64,000 bases of DNA. Source: an uncultured Ruminococcus sp. GTDB lineage: Bacteria; Bacillota; Clostridia; Oscillospirales; Acutalibacteraceae. How positions within the stretch are numbered: the stretch's first letter is position 1; the number at the start of each line of letters is the position of its first letter. The notes under the pieces are model-generated. The model was given only the letters and a program-made list of their open reading frames with translations, ran no database searches and was not told the DNA's origin. Shown in pieces: positions 1-7,958 of this stretch. The stretch spans positions 1 to 64,000 of the forward strand of contig CATXZD010000007.1 of NCBI GenBank assembly GCA_958403905.1, read 5' to 3'. The position numbers and the translations under genes were made by a program.

Positions 1-53
1 GCGCATGACTGTTAATCATGATGTCACTGGTTCGAGCCCAGTTGGGGGAGCCA
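1..53 (+). tRNA. tRNA-Asn (GTT), 5' end outside window
   Basis: The 3' portion of a tRNA starts inside the D-side of the molecule. A 5-bp anticodon stem (4-8 with 16-20) closes the 7-base loop CTGTTAA, whose anticodon at 11-13 is GTT, giving Asn. The T arm (26-30 with 38-42) carries the TTCGAGC loop, and an encoded CCA ends at 53. A mobile-element remnant starts directly downstream, so this tRNA 3' end is a plausible integration site. Confidence 0.9.
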
Positions 54-55
54 AA

Positions 56-84
56 TGAGGCTCATAGTTTTTCTATGAGCCTCA
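56..84 (+). terminator. 12-bp hairpin after tRNA-Asn
   Basis: A perfect inverted repeat (56-67 with 73-84) with a TTTTT loop lies 2 bases after the tRNA CCA. It is not followed by a T tract, so it may be a processing or weak termination hairpin rather than a classic intrinsic terminator. Confidence 0.4.
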
Positions 85-148
85 ATTACTTATATACAAA
101 AATTTATTTACGGTAGAAGTGATAATTGATTTATCGGAAAGGAAAGAT

Positions 149-283
149 ATGGAGATCGAAAATATGACAGATAAACAATTTGATGTTTTAATGAATTCTA
201 TTATTCAGATTGTAAAGGATTCTGAAACTAAAGAAGAAGCTGTTGATAAACTTCGTAATTTAATTAAAGACAAAGAAAACTGA
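149..283 (+). CDS. Small element-borne protein, 44 aa
   Basis: This 44-residue reading frame starts at ATG 149 behind a GGAAAGGAAAG purine-rich stretch (136-146). It encodes a charged, helical product (MTDKQFDVLMN near the start, then Lys/Glu-rich helix ending DKEN). I do not recognise a family. It lies at the head of a decayed conjugative element with the DUF4314 and relaxase remnants downstream, followed by a terminator at 325. A function cannot be assigned; it could be an element regulator or accessory protein. The clear ribosome binding region and position support it being a real gene. Confidence 0.5.
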   Translation: MEIENMTDKQFDVLMNSIIQIVKDSETKEEAVDKLRNLIKDKEN

Positions 284-324
284 TTACTTTTTCTAATCGG
301 CTTAATTTAATATTATCAAACATA

Positions 325-376
325 TGAGTCAATCATATATTTCTATTATAGAGATATATGAATTGGCTCTTTTTTT
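325..376 (+). terminator. Intrinsic terminator upstream of element gene
   Basis: The segments GAGTCAATCATATAT and ATATATGAATTGGCTC pair imperfectly, and the stem is followed by T7 at 370-376. A homologous terminator occurs at 57039-57078, again just before a copy of the same small gene. Confidence 0.65.
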
Positions 377-450
377 ATTGGCAATCGTTTTAATTTTGAT
401 TAGAACGGTTGCTTTTTTTATTTGCAAAGAAATGAAAGGAATGATTTTAA

Positions 451-609
451 ATGTATTTTACCGACACACCTGAACTCAGGAAGTTTGAAAGAGAGATGCG
501 GCAGAAGCCTAATTTTGATAGGCGAAATGATGATTGCAATGATAATAATACACATTTCCCTGATAACAAAAATTTCAATACAAACAGAAATAAGAAAGAC
601 GGAGGTTAA
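451..609 (+). CDS. Small conserved mobile-element protein, 52 aa (copy 1)
   Basis: This frame encodes 52 residues starting MYFTDTPELRKFEREM, with GAAAGGA (434-440) as the ribosome binding site. A near-identical start, MYFTDTTELRKFEREM, is found at 57108-57236, also preceded by a GAATTGGCTC-T7 terminator, so the segment was duplicated or two related elements inserted. The two copies diverge after the shared RRNDDC motif, and the C-terminus here is Asn/Lys-rich. I recognise no domain. Its context (DUF4314 gene, methyltransferase, relaxase remnant) places it in a clostridial conjugative element. Confidence 0.6.
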   Translation: MYFTDTPELRKFEREMRQKPNFDRRNDDCNDNNTHFPDNKNFNTNRNKKDGG

Positions 610-613
610 TGAT

Positions 614-688
614 ATGGAAACAAAAATCAGAAGTCCTACTCAAATGCAGTGCAATTATAAAATAAAATTTAAGGGGTGTATAACTTGA
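614..688 (+). CDS. Possible 24-aa ORF
   Basis: This short frame sits behind GGAGG (601-605), which overlaps the end of the preceding gene, and ends inside the next gene (TGA 686-688 overlaps the TTG start at 685). The spacing and overlap suggest translational coupling, but the product, rich in Lys and Cys, matches nothing I know. It may be only a leader for the following gene. Confidence 0.3.
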   Translation: METKIRSPTQMQCNYKIKFKGCIT

Positions 689-1002
689 ACGAATATGAAA
701 GACAGCGCAGAATTGCTGAAAGCACAAAGAAATTGTATCCTCCGGGTACAAGAATTGAGCTTATCAGTATGAAAGATCCTTACGCACCTGTTCCATCAGG
801 GACAAGAGGTACAGTAAGATTTGTTGATTCAATGGGAACGATATTCCCTGAGTGGGACAATGGTCGAACACTTGGAGTAGTTCCCGGTGAGGACTCATTC
901 AGAAAGCTCACACAGGAAGAAATCGAAGCAGAAAACCAATCCTCATCTGATGTTGAAGATGAAGCTCCTGATGAGGATAACGGAATGACTATGCGAATGT
1001 GA
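685..1002 (+). CDS. DUF4314 domain protein
   Basis: The product has 105 residues. The start is taken as TTG 685 because AAGGGG (671-676) is correctly spaced for it, whereas the upstream GTG at 676 falls inside that site. Residues about 15-75 carry the DUF4314 pattern: YPPGTRIELISM, PVPSGTRGTVRFVD, WDNGRTLGVVPGEDSF. The fold suggests an SH3-like small barrel, but the function is unknown. The family is commonly seen on conjugative elements of gut Firmicutes, consistent with the flanking relaxase and methyltransferase pieces. The acidic tail (EDEAPDEDNG) is typical low complexity. The domain is intact and could still be expressed. Confidence 0.75.
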   Translation: MNEYERQRRIAESTKKLYPPGTRIELISMKDPYAPVPSGTRGTVRFVDSMGTIFPEWDNGRTLGVVPGEDSFRKLTQEEIEAENQSSSDVEDEAPDEDNGMTMRM

Positions 1003-1045
1003 GGTGTTTTGTTAAAATATAAATATTCGTATGGAATGAAGATTT

Positions 1046-2193
1046 ATGGCTATCAAATTTTTTGATATGTTTGCAGACATCGGCGGTTTCCGTTCGGGAC
1101 TTGAAGCCATAGACGGTTTTGAGTGTGTCGGCTACTGCGAAATCGACAAGTATGCAAAGCAGGCATATGAAGCAATGTATGATACGGGAGGTGAACTTTA
1201 TTTTGATGACGCAAGAAAAATTGTACCCGAACAGTTACCCGATTTCGACCTTCTTCTGGGCGGATTCCCTTGTCAATCGTTCAGCATCGCAGGAGCAAGG
1301 AAAGGATTTGACGATACAAGAGGAACGCTGTTTTTCGAGATTGCTCGAATTGCTGCCGTTAAAAAAACCTAGGTATCTCTTCCTCGAAAATGTTCCCGGT
1401 CTGCTTAACCATGACTCAGGCAGGACATTTGAAACAATCCTCCGTACATTGGATGAGTTGGGGTATGATGTATGCTAGCAGGTACTTAACAGCAAAAGTT
1501 TTGGAGTTCCCCAATCACGAAATCGAGTGTTCATTATCGGCTGTCTTAGAGGAAAATGTGCCGGAGAAGTACTATCTTTCACGCAAACAAGCGGAAAAGC
1601 TCTTATACAAAGAAAACCCAACGCAAGGTTAGCGAATCTATTCATCGAAAGGACCAAGCTGTACCCTTACAAGCGGTTCGGGCGGATTCGGCGGTCATTC
1701 GGGACTTTATCTTATTGAAGATACTGAAAACTTTGGCTTGCCGATAAAATCTAAGACCAAAGACGGTTATCAGATCGCATATCCCGGTGACAGCATTGAT
1801 ACAGCTTTTTCGGGATAAAATTCAAGGCGTGGTAGAGTAGGCAGTCATATAGCACACACGCTTACTACTTCTGCAACACAGGCGTATTATTTCATAGATC
1901 TGAACCCTGATCCTAGGCTGACAGAAATTGCAAGGTGCATAACTGCAAGGCACGATTTGGGAATTAGTAACCGCAAGGCTGAACATTCGGGAGTTTTTGT
2001 AGAGAATTCAGATGTTCTCGATGACAATGAAAAATTCGCGGTTGCTTTTGTTGAGCCAAATGGCGAAGTTCATATCGGCAGAATCAGAAAGCTTACTCCT
2101 AGAGAGTGCTGGAGATTGCAAGGCTTTACGGACGAGCAGTTCGACAAGGCAAAAGCGACAGGATTATCCGACAGCAGGCTGTACAAGATATGA
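1046..2193 (+). pseudogene. dcm: C5-cytosine DNA methyltransferase, broken
   Basis: Conserved cytosine-5 methyltransferase motifs are visible but spread over several frames. The N-terminus has FFDMFADIGGFRSGLE (motif I) and GGFPCQSFSIAG with the catalytic PC (motif IV) in frame from 1046. After about 1340 the frame shifts, giving YLFLENVPGLL (motif VI, ENV). An in-frame TAG at 1476-1478 then interrupts before SFGVPQSRNRVFIIG (motif VIII, QxRxR). Another frame change and a TAA near 1817 precede RKLTPRECWRLQGF (motif IX) and a C-terminus truncated at SDSRLYK. With several frameshifts and stops the gene is dead. It was probably the modification enzyme of the conjugative element. Confidence 0.85.
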
Positions 2194-2195
2194 AA

Positions 2196-3328
2196 TCTCG
2201 GGCAGGAAAGCATATGACGATTACATTGCTACCCGTCCTCGTGCCGAAAGATTCGGCTCACACGGACTGTTTACAGATGACGGTGTGCAGGTTCAGTTGA
2301 GTAAAGTAACTGAAGAGCTTGACAAACACAAGGGAAATATCTGGACTGCGATAATTTCTATTCGCAGAGAAGATGCGGAACGGCCTGGTTTTAATACCGG
2401 AGTTCGGTGGAGAGATATGCTCCGCACACAGACAGAAGCACTTGCGAAAAATTTGAAAATTCCTATGCAAAATCTTCGTTGGTATGCGGCTTTTCATAAT
2501 GAATCGCATCACCCTCACGTGCATTTAATTGCATATTCAACTGTTGATAATGAAGGGTATCTCACACAAAAAGGTGTGGAAAATCTGCGTTCGTCATTTG
2601 CAAAAGATATTTTTCAGCAGGATTTAATGTGCATTTATGAAAAGCAAACCGAACACAGAGATAAGCTGAAAGCCGAGGCTCGTGACATTGTAGAGAATTT
2701 GGTTTCAAAGATTAACTCTGAAATATATATCAGAATGTCAATTCAGAATAAGCTGTTAGAGCTTGCCGACAGACTTTCAAAAACGAAAGGCAAAAAGGTA
2801 TATGGTTATCTAAAACCTGATGTAAAAGCAATCGTTGATTCCGTTGTTGAAGAGCTTGCCAATGACAGCAGAATCAAGAAGCTCTATGATCTATGGTATG
2901 AACAAAAGGAAAATACAATCCGAACCTACACGGATGAAATGTCCGATAGGATTTCGCTTGTCGATAACAAAGAGTTTAAGTCAATAAAAAATGCAGTAAT
3001 AAGGGAAGCGATGAAATTAAATCTCGCCGAAGATGAAGCGGAAGAAAGTGAGAATACAGACGAAGAACCTGTTTCAAATCCTTTTGAATATGAAGAAAAC
3101 ACCTCTGCCGAATCAGTCTTTGATTCAAACAGAGGTGTTTTGTATCCTCATTATTCAATTAAAACAAACCGCAACAGCGTTGCAGTTTCCTCTCTTTATC
3201 TCCTGTGTTACCTTTGCAATATAATCCAAAATCAACTCCGTTTTGAAGAAAGGCAGAAAATGCAAAAGACGGATAAAAAATTACAACAGAAGATGGATGA
3301 TAAAAAACAAGTTTTGGGATTGCATTAA
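2196..3328 (+). pseudogene. MobP3-type relaxase, N-terminus lost
   Basis: From about 2196 the frame encodes a relaxase body lacking its normal start: DYIATRPRAERFGSHGLFTD, then NVWTAII-like text, RWYAAFHNESHHPHVH and LIAY. The HxH of SHHPHVH is the metal-binding signature of Mob/MobP3 relaxases, which nick oriT during conjugative transfer. The catalytic tyrosine region is missing, and the frame is joined directly to the truncated methyltransferase, so a deletion fused two genes. The remaining 370 or so residues include a charged, coiled C-terminal half. It is not expected to be functional, as no ATG precedes the relaxase domain. Confidence 0.8.
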
Positions 3329-3702
3329 ACTTGATGTTTAATTATCCATTTTGTTAAATCAGCAAGGTCAAGTTTGTCATCCGCTATATCTAATATAATT
3401 GAGTAAAGTTCTTCTTGCGTGTAGTCAAGTTCAATTCCGTTAATTGCAAGAAAAACAAGCATAGTGTGAGCGCCAATGCGCTTGTTTCCGTCAACAAATG
3501 CGTGGTTTTTTATGATTCCATATCCAAGTCGTGCGGCCTTTTGCTGTATGGTTGGGAATAAATCTTGGTTGTCAAATTTTTGAAAAGGCGCATTTATCGC
3601 AGAATCAAGCAAGCTCTCGTCCCTGATACCGTCAAGTCCGCCTGTTTCTTTAATCAAAGATTTGTGCATCATAAAGATTTGAGATTTATTTAAAATTATC
3701 AT
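3325..3702 (-). CDS. doc: Doc-family toxin (Fic fold)
   Basis: The product has 125 residues. The signature HAFVDGNKRIGAH (residues about 67-79) matches the Doc/Fic active-site loop HxFx(D/E)GNKR, with the catalytic His and the Lys typical of Doc. In known Doc proteins this fold phosphorylates EF-Tu and stops translation. The start codon overlaps the stop of the upstream antitoxin gene by 4 bases (ATGA at 3699-3702), the usual phd-doc coupling. The pair lies between a dead conjugative element and an insertion sequence, fitting an addiction module left behind by the element. No truncation is seen. Confidence 0.88.
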   Translation of the reverse strand: MIILNKSQIFMMHKSLIKETGGLDGIRDESLLDSAINAPFQKFDNQDLFPTIQQKAARLGYGIIKNHAFVDGNKRIGAHTMLVFLAINGIELDYTQEELYSIILDIADDKLDLADLTKWIIKHQV

Positions 3703-3941
3703 TTTGCAAGGACCTCATAGGCTTTTTTGTTTTTCGCAATCAGTCTTTTTGAAATAGCCATAACATCCTCATCAACAGCGAGCTGTTCATTTTCTGCCTG
3801 ACTGAATTCAACGATAAGGTAACGAGGAATATTATTTTTCAGAATAACGGCTGAACCGTTTTCGTCAACAAGCCTTGCAACCTTAGAAAAATTTTGGTTT
3901 GCTTCCGTGATTGATACAAGAGATTTTGTATTGACATTCAT
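3699..3941 (-). CDS. phd: Phd/YefM-family antitoxin
   Basis: This 80-residue protein starts MNVNTKSLVSITEANQNFSK, the Phd/YefM DNA-binding pattern (SITEANQNFS, then a nucleotide-independent beta-strand region and PRYLIVE). The acidic and charged C-terminal tail (from about residue 55) would neutralise Doc. It precedes and overlaps doc. Antitoxins of this type autoregulate by binding palindromes, and a perfect 9-bp inverted repeat sits in its promoter (3970-3991). An RBS with the GGAGGT core is found at 3949-3954. Confidence 0.88.
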   Translation of the reverse strand: MNVNTKSLVSITEANQNFSKVARLVDENGSAVILKNNIPRYLIVEFSQAENEQLAVDEDVMAISKRLIAKNKKAYEVLAK

Positions 3942-3969
3942 AACGATACCTCCAAAACTATTATGTGCA

Positions 3970-4023
3970 AATAGGATAAATATATCCTATTGCTATTATA
4001 ATCAATAAAATTTAATATGTCAA
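3970..4023 (-). promoter_or_regulatory. phd-doc promoter and palindromic operator
   Basis: On the minus strand TTGACA (4018-4023) and TATAAT (3995-4000) are separated by 17 bp. Just downstream lies AATAGGATA-N4-TATCCTATT (3970-3991), a perfect 9-bp inverted repeat at the expected transcription start, positioned to let a Phd-type antitoxin repress its own operon. Confidence 0.75.
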
Positions 4024-4282
4024 TAAAATTTAAAAATTCCACCAAGGGGTAATTGCACCCAATCGCTGATAGGTGCTACCTGTCACGATGATAAGAGAAG
4101 AACTACCCACTATAAGATATTACAGCAGAAAGAAAAAATATATACGAGTCCAGTGGTGAAATGTCAAGACGGTAGATAAGAGAAAACAGCTATTGAGACA
4201 CTGTTTTAGCAAAAAACGGGAGTCCCACCTAAGCCCCGGGTTGAAAAATTTTTTCAACAGGGCGTAAGTCAGAGCAAAGTCA

Positions 4283-5508
4283 TCACAACTTTGGAATATA
4301 CAGACGATTGTCTTTCAGCAGTCGAAAGACCAACCGCACAAATTTACGTGCAGTTAAAGCGAGGGCGCGTTTGTGTTGAAACTTGTTTACCTCATTGTAT
4401 TTGAGGTGATAGAAGCGATTGTACTCTGCGTCACATCTCGCAAGAGAAAATGCAGCTTCGCACAAGTAATACTTCAGAATACGATTGCCGGAATGAATAA
4501 GGTGAGTATTTTCAGACTCAAAACCACCTGATTGGTGTTGTTTCCAAACAAGACCGGCATATTTCGCTAAGGCAGCTTGATTGTCAAAACGGTTAATATC
4601 GCCGATTTCAGCAATAATTCCAGCCGAATAAACCGGACCAATACCGTTAACAGAGGTCAAAGTATTAGGTATTAAATCCATCTGTTCAGCAATAGCTTTT
4701 TCCAAGTCTTTAATTTGAGCCTCGATCGATTTGATGGAGTTAATAGATATAGAAAGCACCTGATTTACAGAATCGTTAACCGTTTTCGGTAAGCGATAAG
4801 AGCTTCGGGCGGCTTTCTGAATGGCTTTAGCAACTGAGACAGGGTCAGAGAAATGATTTTTACCTCTCTTTTGAATAAACTCAGAAGCTCATGTAAGTCC
4901 ATATTGACAAGAGTATCAGCCGAATCAAACTCGGTGTAAACAGCGAGAGCGGTTGCACCGAATTTATTGGAAAATACCTTGTCCTGCGTTAAAGAAGAAT
5001 ACTTCTTGAAAATGATATTGATTACGCGTTGTTTTTCCTTAACAAGGTTTTGAACAGCGTAAAATCTGGCTCTTGTTAATGTTTTCAAAGCCGCATACCG
5101 GTAATCACAGAGATATACCTCTTTGTTGATTCTTCCGAAACGCAGACAATCAGCTATGACAAATGAGTCAAGAAAGTCATTCTTTGACAGGTCATTGTAG
5201 GCGTCTTTGAATTTTTTCACTTGTTTAGGGTTTAAAACGTGTATTTTGGTGAGGCATTTTGAAAGAGAACAATCCTCACGAAGGAAATATACAAGATTAT
5301 CACCGTAAATGGATGTAGCTTCAAGACCAATGATGACCTTGTCAAGAGAATGGTTTTCTAATGCTGATAAGATGATTTTGACGAGCTTTTTAGACCCGTC
5401 AAGAGAATTGGCAACAGAAAAGTTGCTGATTTTGGAGCCGTCAGGCTTCATTAAATAAACAACATTAATTTTGCGGCTGACATCAATGCCAACGTAAAGC
5501 GGGTTCAT
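4283..5508 (-). pseudogene. IS110-family transposase, single-base frameshift
   Basis: The N-terminal part (5508 to about 4870) has the RuvC-like DEDD catalytic set by pattern: GIDVS (D9), GLEATS (E63), and D111 and D114 in KNDFLDSF. The C-terminal part (about 4869 to 4283) has the Tnp20 region: VNGIGPVYSAGI, then HQSGG with the catalytic-type serine. The two parts are in different frames. Inserting one A in the AAAA run at about 4869-4872 restores a continuous protein of about 408 residues through the DPVSVAKAIQKAARSSYRLP linker. The RBS GAAGGTG precedes ATG 5508. As given, the enzyme is truncated after the RuvC domain. A sequencing error in the homopolymer is possible. Confidence 0.85.
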
Positions 5509-5769
5509 AGAATCACCTTCTTTCGTAACGGATTTGAAGTCAATCGGCTTGGCAATGCCCGTGATTGCGGAGCATCAACACCCTCGCATATCAGAATCCG
5601 GTCGGAGACGGTTTAATGTGAGCATCACTGCTGAAAGGCAAACCGCAGCTTCGACAAACAGCCAGTAGGTTTGAAGTTAACTTCCGCATCAGGGGAACAG
5701 ACTAAACAATGAAGCAACCGTGTGGTTCAACAAGGAGAAACAGAACTGTTTGCCTGATTGACTATGTCA
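5509..5769 (-). ncRNA. Candidate IS110 bridge RNA leader
   Basis: An extended -10 element (TGATATAAT on the minus strand, 5770-5778) would start a transcript near 5763, leaving about 250 non-coding bases before the transposase ATG. In IS110-subgroup elements this 5' non-coding end encodes the bridge RNA, whose two loops pair with target and donor DNA. The long non-coding leader and promoter are seen directly. The bridge-RNA role is inferred from the family, and I have not resolved the loops. Confidence 0.5.
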
Positions 5770-5796
5770 ATTATATCACGGACAGCACCAAACCGA

Positions 5797-5827
5797 TTGA
5801 CACAGCCAGACTAATGATAATTTTTTC
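5797..5827 (+). promoter_or_regulatory. Possible promoter/Fur-like site before DUF3793
   Basis: TTGACA (5797-5802) could be a -35 element, and ACTAATGATAATTTTTTC (5810-5827) contains an ATGATAAT core resembling half of a Fur box. No convincing -10 follows at 17 bp. This is weak, and is listed because DUF3793-flavodoxin pairs are typically iron-regulated. Confidence 0.25.
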
Positions 5828-5858
5828 TTGGTAAAAACATTATACGAGGAGAATGAAT

Positions 5859-6410
5859 ATGTCGGAAGATATGCTGGTGCAGCATTGCTCGCCTACACTT
5901 GCCGGAATAAAAACTGGAAATATGTTTAGCTGTAAATTTGCAAATGATACTGAAATGAGAAACTGCGTCCGATGCTGGAACCGTATTTTCGTAAAGAAAG
6001 GATTGCGCATGCTACCGCTGCGCTTTCAGAATAATCGAGCTCTTGTGTATGTTTACCGCCCGTCAAGGCTTTTTTCTGACTTAAAGCATGATGCGGCATA
6101 CAAAATATTAAAAGAGCGCGGTTACGAAACAGATACGCCGGAAAGATGTATTTCCGAGTTAATCAGGCGTTTGCGTGAAAAAGAAGATTTTCCCCACGAA
6201 ATCGGGTTGTTTCTAGGTTATCCGCCGGAGGATGTTCAGGGCTTTATCGAAAACAGAGCGGCGGACTGTAAATGCGTGGGATGTTGGAAAGTCTACGGCG
6301 ATGCAGATACAGCACAAAAGTTGTTTGCACAGTATAAAAAATGCACAGATATTTACTGCGCTTTGTATGCAAGCGGAAGCTCTATTGAACGGCTCACTGT
6401 TGCCGTTTGA
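5859..6410 (+). CDS. DUF3793 family protein
   Basis: The product has 183 residues. ATG 5859 is preferred over ATG 5853 because AGGAG (5846-5850) would abut the first. The sequence shows the DUF3793 pattern: an N-terminal HCSPTLAGIKTGNMFS, central RLFSDLKHDAAYKIL, and HEIGLFLGYPPEDVQGF with a Cys pair (CKCVGC) after it. The biochemical function is unknown. It lies 32 bases upstream of a flavodoxin gene. In clostridia these two genes are repeatedly neighbours and linked to iron limitation, when flavodoxin replaces ferredoxin. They probably form one operon ending at the terminator near 6900. Confidence 0.85.
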   Translation: MSEDMLVQHCSPTLAGIKTGNMFSCKFANDTEMRNCVRCWNRIFVKKGLRMLPLRFQNNRALVYVYRPSRLFSDLKHDAAYKILKERGYETDTPERCISELIRRLREKEDFPHEIGLFLGYPPEDVQGFIENRAADCKCVGCWKVYGDADTAQKLFAQYKKCTDIYCALYASGSSIERLTVAV

Positions 6411-6442
6411 TATATATTTTTTTGAAAGGTTGGTAACAACAT

Positions 6443-6865
6443 ATGAGTAAAATAGCAGTAGTTTATTGGAGCGGTACGGGTAACACCGAAGCTATGGCGG
6501 CAGCTGTCAAAGCAGGTGCGGTTGAAAAAGGAGCAGAGGCAGTAATGCTTCAGGCTTCGGAATTTGATACTTCTATGATAGACTCTTTTGATGCAATCGC
6601 TTTCGGTTGTCCGGCTATGGGTGCTGAGGTGTTGGAAGAAGATGAGTTTCAGCCTATGTTTGATTCTGTGGAATCAAAATTGGGCGACAAAAAAGTTGCC
6701 CTGTTCGGCTCTTACGGCTGGGGTGACGGCGAGTGGATGCGTAATTGGGAGGATACCTGCAAGGGTGACGGAGCTGTTCTCATCTGTGACAGTGTAATCT
6801 GTAACGATGCTCCGGACGATGATGCCATAGCCGCTTGCAAGGCACTTGGCGCAGCACTTGTGTAA
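6443..6865 (+). CDS. Flavodoxin, clostridial short type
   Basis: This 140-residue protein begins IAVVYWSGTGNTEAMA, the FMN phosphate-binding loop (SGTGNT, residues about 10-15). The GSYGWGDGEWM stretch (residues about 90-100) forms the isoalloxazine loop. The size and the absence of the long-chain insertion match clostridial flavodoxins, which carry one electron at low potential in place of ferredoxin. Pairing with DUF3793 and proximity to iron/heme genes suggest expression under iron starvation, though no strong Fur box is visible. A good RBS (GAAAGG) lies upstream. The gene ends before a strong terminator. Confidence 0.93.
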   Translation: MSKIAVVYWSGTGNTEAMAAAVKAGAVEKGAEAVMLQASEFDTSMIDSFDAIAFGCPAMGAEVLEEDEFQPMFDSVESKLGDKKVALFGSYGWGDGEWMRNWEDTCKGDGAVLICDSVICNDAPDDDAIAACKALGAALV

Positions 6866-6883
6866 AGTATAGAATATCTGAGG

Positions 6884-6909
6884 GACGGCAGAATGCCGTC
6901 TCTTTTTTC
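6884..6909 (+). terminator. Terminator after flavodoxin
   Basis: GACGGCA (6884-6890) and TGCCGTC (6894-6900) form a stem, followed by TCTTTTTT. It closes the DUF3793-flavodoxin operon. Confidence 0.9.
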
Positions 6910-6939
6910 TGAATTTATCGCAAACCTATTGGCGGCATC

Positions 6940-7042
6940 TTGACAAACAGGAATTTTCTGTGATATACTATAGTATCGGTTAGCAACCGCTAATGCATGG
7001 CGGTTGCTTTTCTTTAAACGACAGGTTAGCTATTGCTAACTT
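6940..7042 (+). promoter_or_regulatory. Promoter with two GTTAGC operators
   Basis: TTGACA (6940-6945) and TATACT (6964-6969), 18 bp apart, form a sigma-A promoter. Two inverted repeats follow: GTTAGC-AACC-GCTAAT (6979-6994), overlapping the start of transcription, and GTTAGC-TATT-GCTAAC (7025-7040) in the leader. The same motif pair occurs before the heme-capture operon and before the ABC/ECF operon, so a common repressor is inferred. The DtxR-like protein at 11866 is the nearest candidate. Confidence 0.75.
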
Positions 7043-7067
7043 ACATGCTTTTAGGAGGTAACACGGT

Positions 7068-7679
7068 ATGACTGATAACAAAACCTTTTGGAATAAATGG
7101 GCAAAAAGATATGACCGCGCAATGTCAGGCGACGGCAAAATGTACGCACAGATTGTAAGCCGAATGAAAAAGAAATTGAATCGCAATATGACCGTACTGG
7201 AGCTTGCCTGTGGGACGGGACTGATGTCGGTTCAGCTTGCCGAAAGCGTAAAAATGATGGAAGCGACAGACTTTTCTGAGGATATGATAAAGCAGGCTAA
7301 GACGAAATCTCATTCCTCACATCTGCACTTTTCGGTACAGGATGCTACAGACCTGCCATATACAAGCGAAACCTTTGATGCAGTAATTATTTCAAATGCA
7401 TTACATATTATGCCGAATCCCGAAAAGGCGCTTTCAGAAATCAAGCGTGTGCTGAAAAAAGACGGTATTTTAATTGCGCCCACCTTTACGGCGGCGGGTA
7501 GTTTGTCAGGCAGAATAAGAATGCGGATAATGGAGCTTTCCGGCTTTAAGGTGTTTCATAAATGGACTCCGGAGAAATACATAAAATTTTTAGAAAATAA
7601 CGGTTTTACCGTGATCGACAAAGAAATTTACGACGGTGGACTTACATTAACCTATACCGAAGCAATAATAAAGGGGTGA
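7068..7679 (+). CDS. Class I SAM-dependent methyltransferase
   Basis: The product has 203 residues. The Rossmann methyltransferase motif I, VLELACGTG (residues 43-51), is followed by an acidic strand end (ATDFSEDM) and the post-I signature FDAVIISNALHIMPNPEKAL, typical of UbiE/Methyltransf_11 enzymes. The substrate is unknown. AGGAGG (7053-7058) gives a strong RBS. It is first in an operon with a metal-binding HMA protein (5-base gap) and an ABC transporter, under the GTTAGC operator pair. This suggests modification of a metal ligand, tetrapyrrole or exported compound during iron stress, which is inference only. Confidence 0.85.
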   Translation: MTDNKTFWNKWAKRYDRAMSGDGKMYAQIVSRMKKKLNRNMTVLELACGTGLMSVQLAESVKMMEATDFSEDMIKQAKTKSHSSHLHFSVQDATDLPYTSETFDAVIISNALHIMPNPEKALSEIKRVLKKDGILIAPTFTAAGSLSGRIRMRIMELSGFKVFHKWTPEKYIKFLENNGFTVIDKEIYDGGLTLTYTEAIIKG

Positions 7680-7684
7680 TACAT

Positions 7685-7939
7685 ATGTTAAAAATTACAT
7701 TGAAAATCGATGGTATGATATGCGGAATGTGCGAGAGCCATATCAATGATACGATACGAAGAAACTTTGAGGTGAAAAAGGTCACTTCTTCCCACAGCAA
7801 AGGAAAAACAGAAATTATTACAGAAAATCCTATATCGGAAGAGGACTTGAGAGAAGCAATCAGCAAAACAGGATATATGTTTGTTGATATGCAGATAGAG
7901 CCTTATGAGAAAAAGGGATTCTCACTGTTTCATAGATAA
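7685..7939 (+). CDS. Heavy-metal-associated (HMA) domain protein
   Basis: This 84-residue protein is essentially one HMA domain. GMICGMC (residues 10-16) is the GMxCxxC metal-binding loop, followed by SHINDTIRR and a C-terminal tail with a hydrophobic end. ATG 7685 is chosen because AAGGGGTG (7671-7678) is well placed; the in-frame GTG 7676 lies inside it. Proteins of this size normally carry Cu(I) or Zn(II) to P-type ATPases, but no P-type ATPase gene is here. Its partners are a methyltransferase and a MacB/FtsX-type exporter. The GTTAGC operators imply iron-linked control. Confidence 0.85.
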   Translation: MLKITLKIDGMICGMCESHINDTIRRNFEVKKVTSSHSKGKTEIITENPISEEDLREAISKTGYMFVDMQIEPYEKKGFSLFHR

Positions 7940-7958
7940 GAAAGGATTGAATTAAGTT

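Larger units (their letters stand above)
4040..5830 (-). mobile_element. IS110-family insertion sequence (approximate limits)
   Basis: A DEDD transposase is flanked by long non-coding ends: about 240 bases after the gene (4040-4282) and about 320 before it (5509-5830). IS110 elements usually lack terminal inverted repeats, and I see none, so the exact ends cannot be fixed from sequence alone. The left end abuts the phd promoter and the right end lies just upstream of the DUF3793 gene. The downstream non-coding end contains a hairpin (CCTGTTGAAAAA/TTTTTCAACAGG, about 4240-4262). Confidence 0.7.

Noticed and set aside
1119..1478. Two overlapping 110-codon frames at the methyltransferase start as separate genes
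   Set aside because: Both are pieces of one decayed methyltransferase; motif order across frames shows this.
4860..4880. Programmed -1 frameshifting in the IS110 transposase
   Set aside because: IS110 transposases are normally one continuous frame and no slippery heptamer with a downstream structure is evident; a one-base deletion or sequencing error is simpler.
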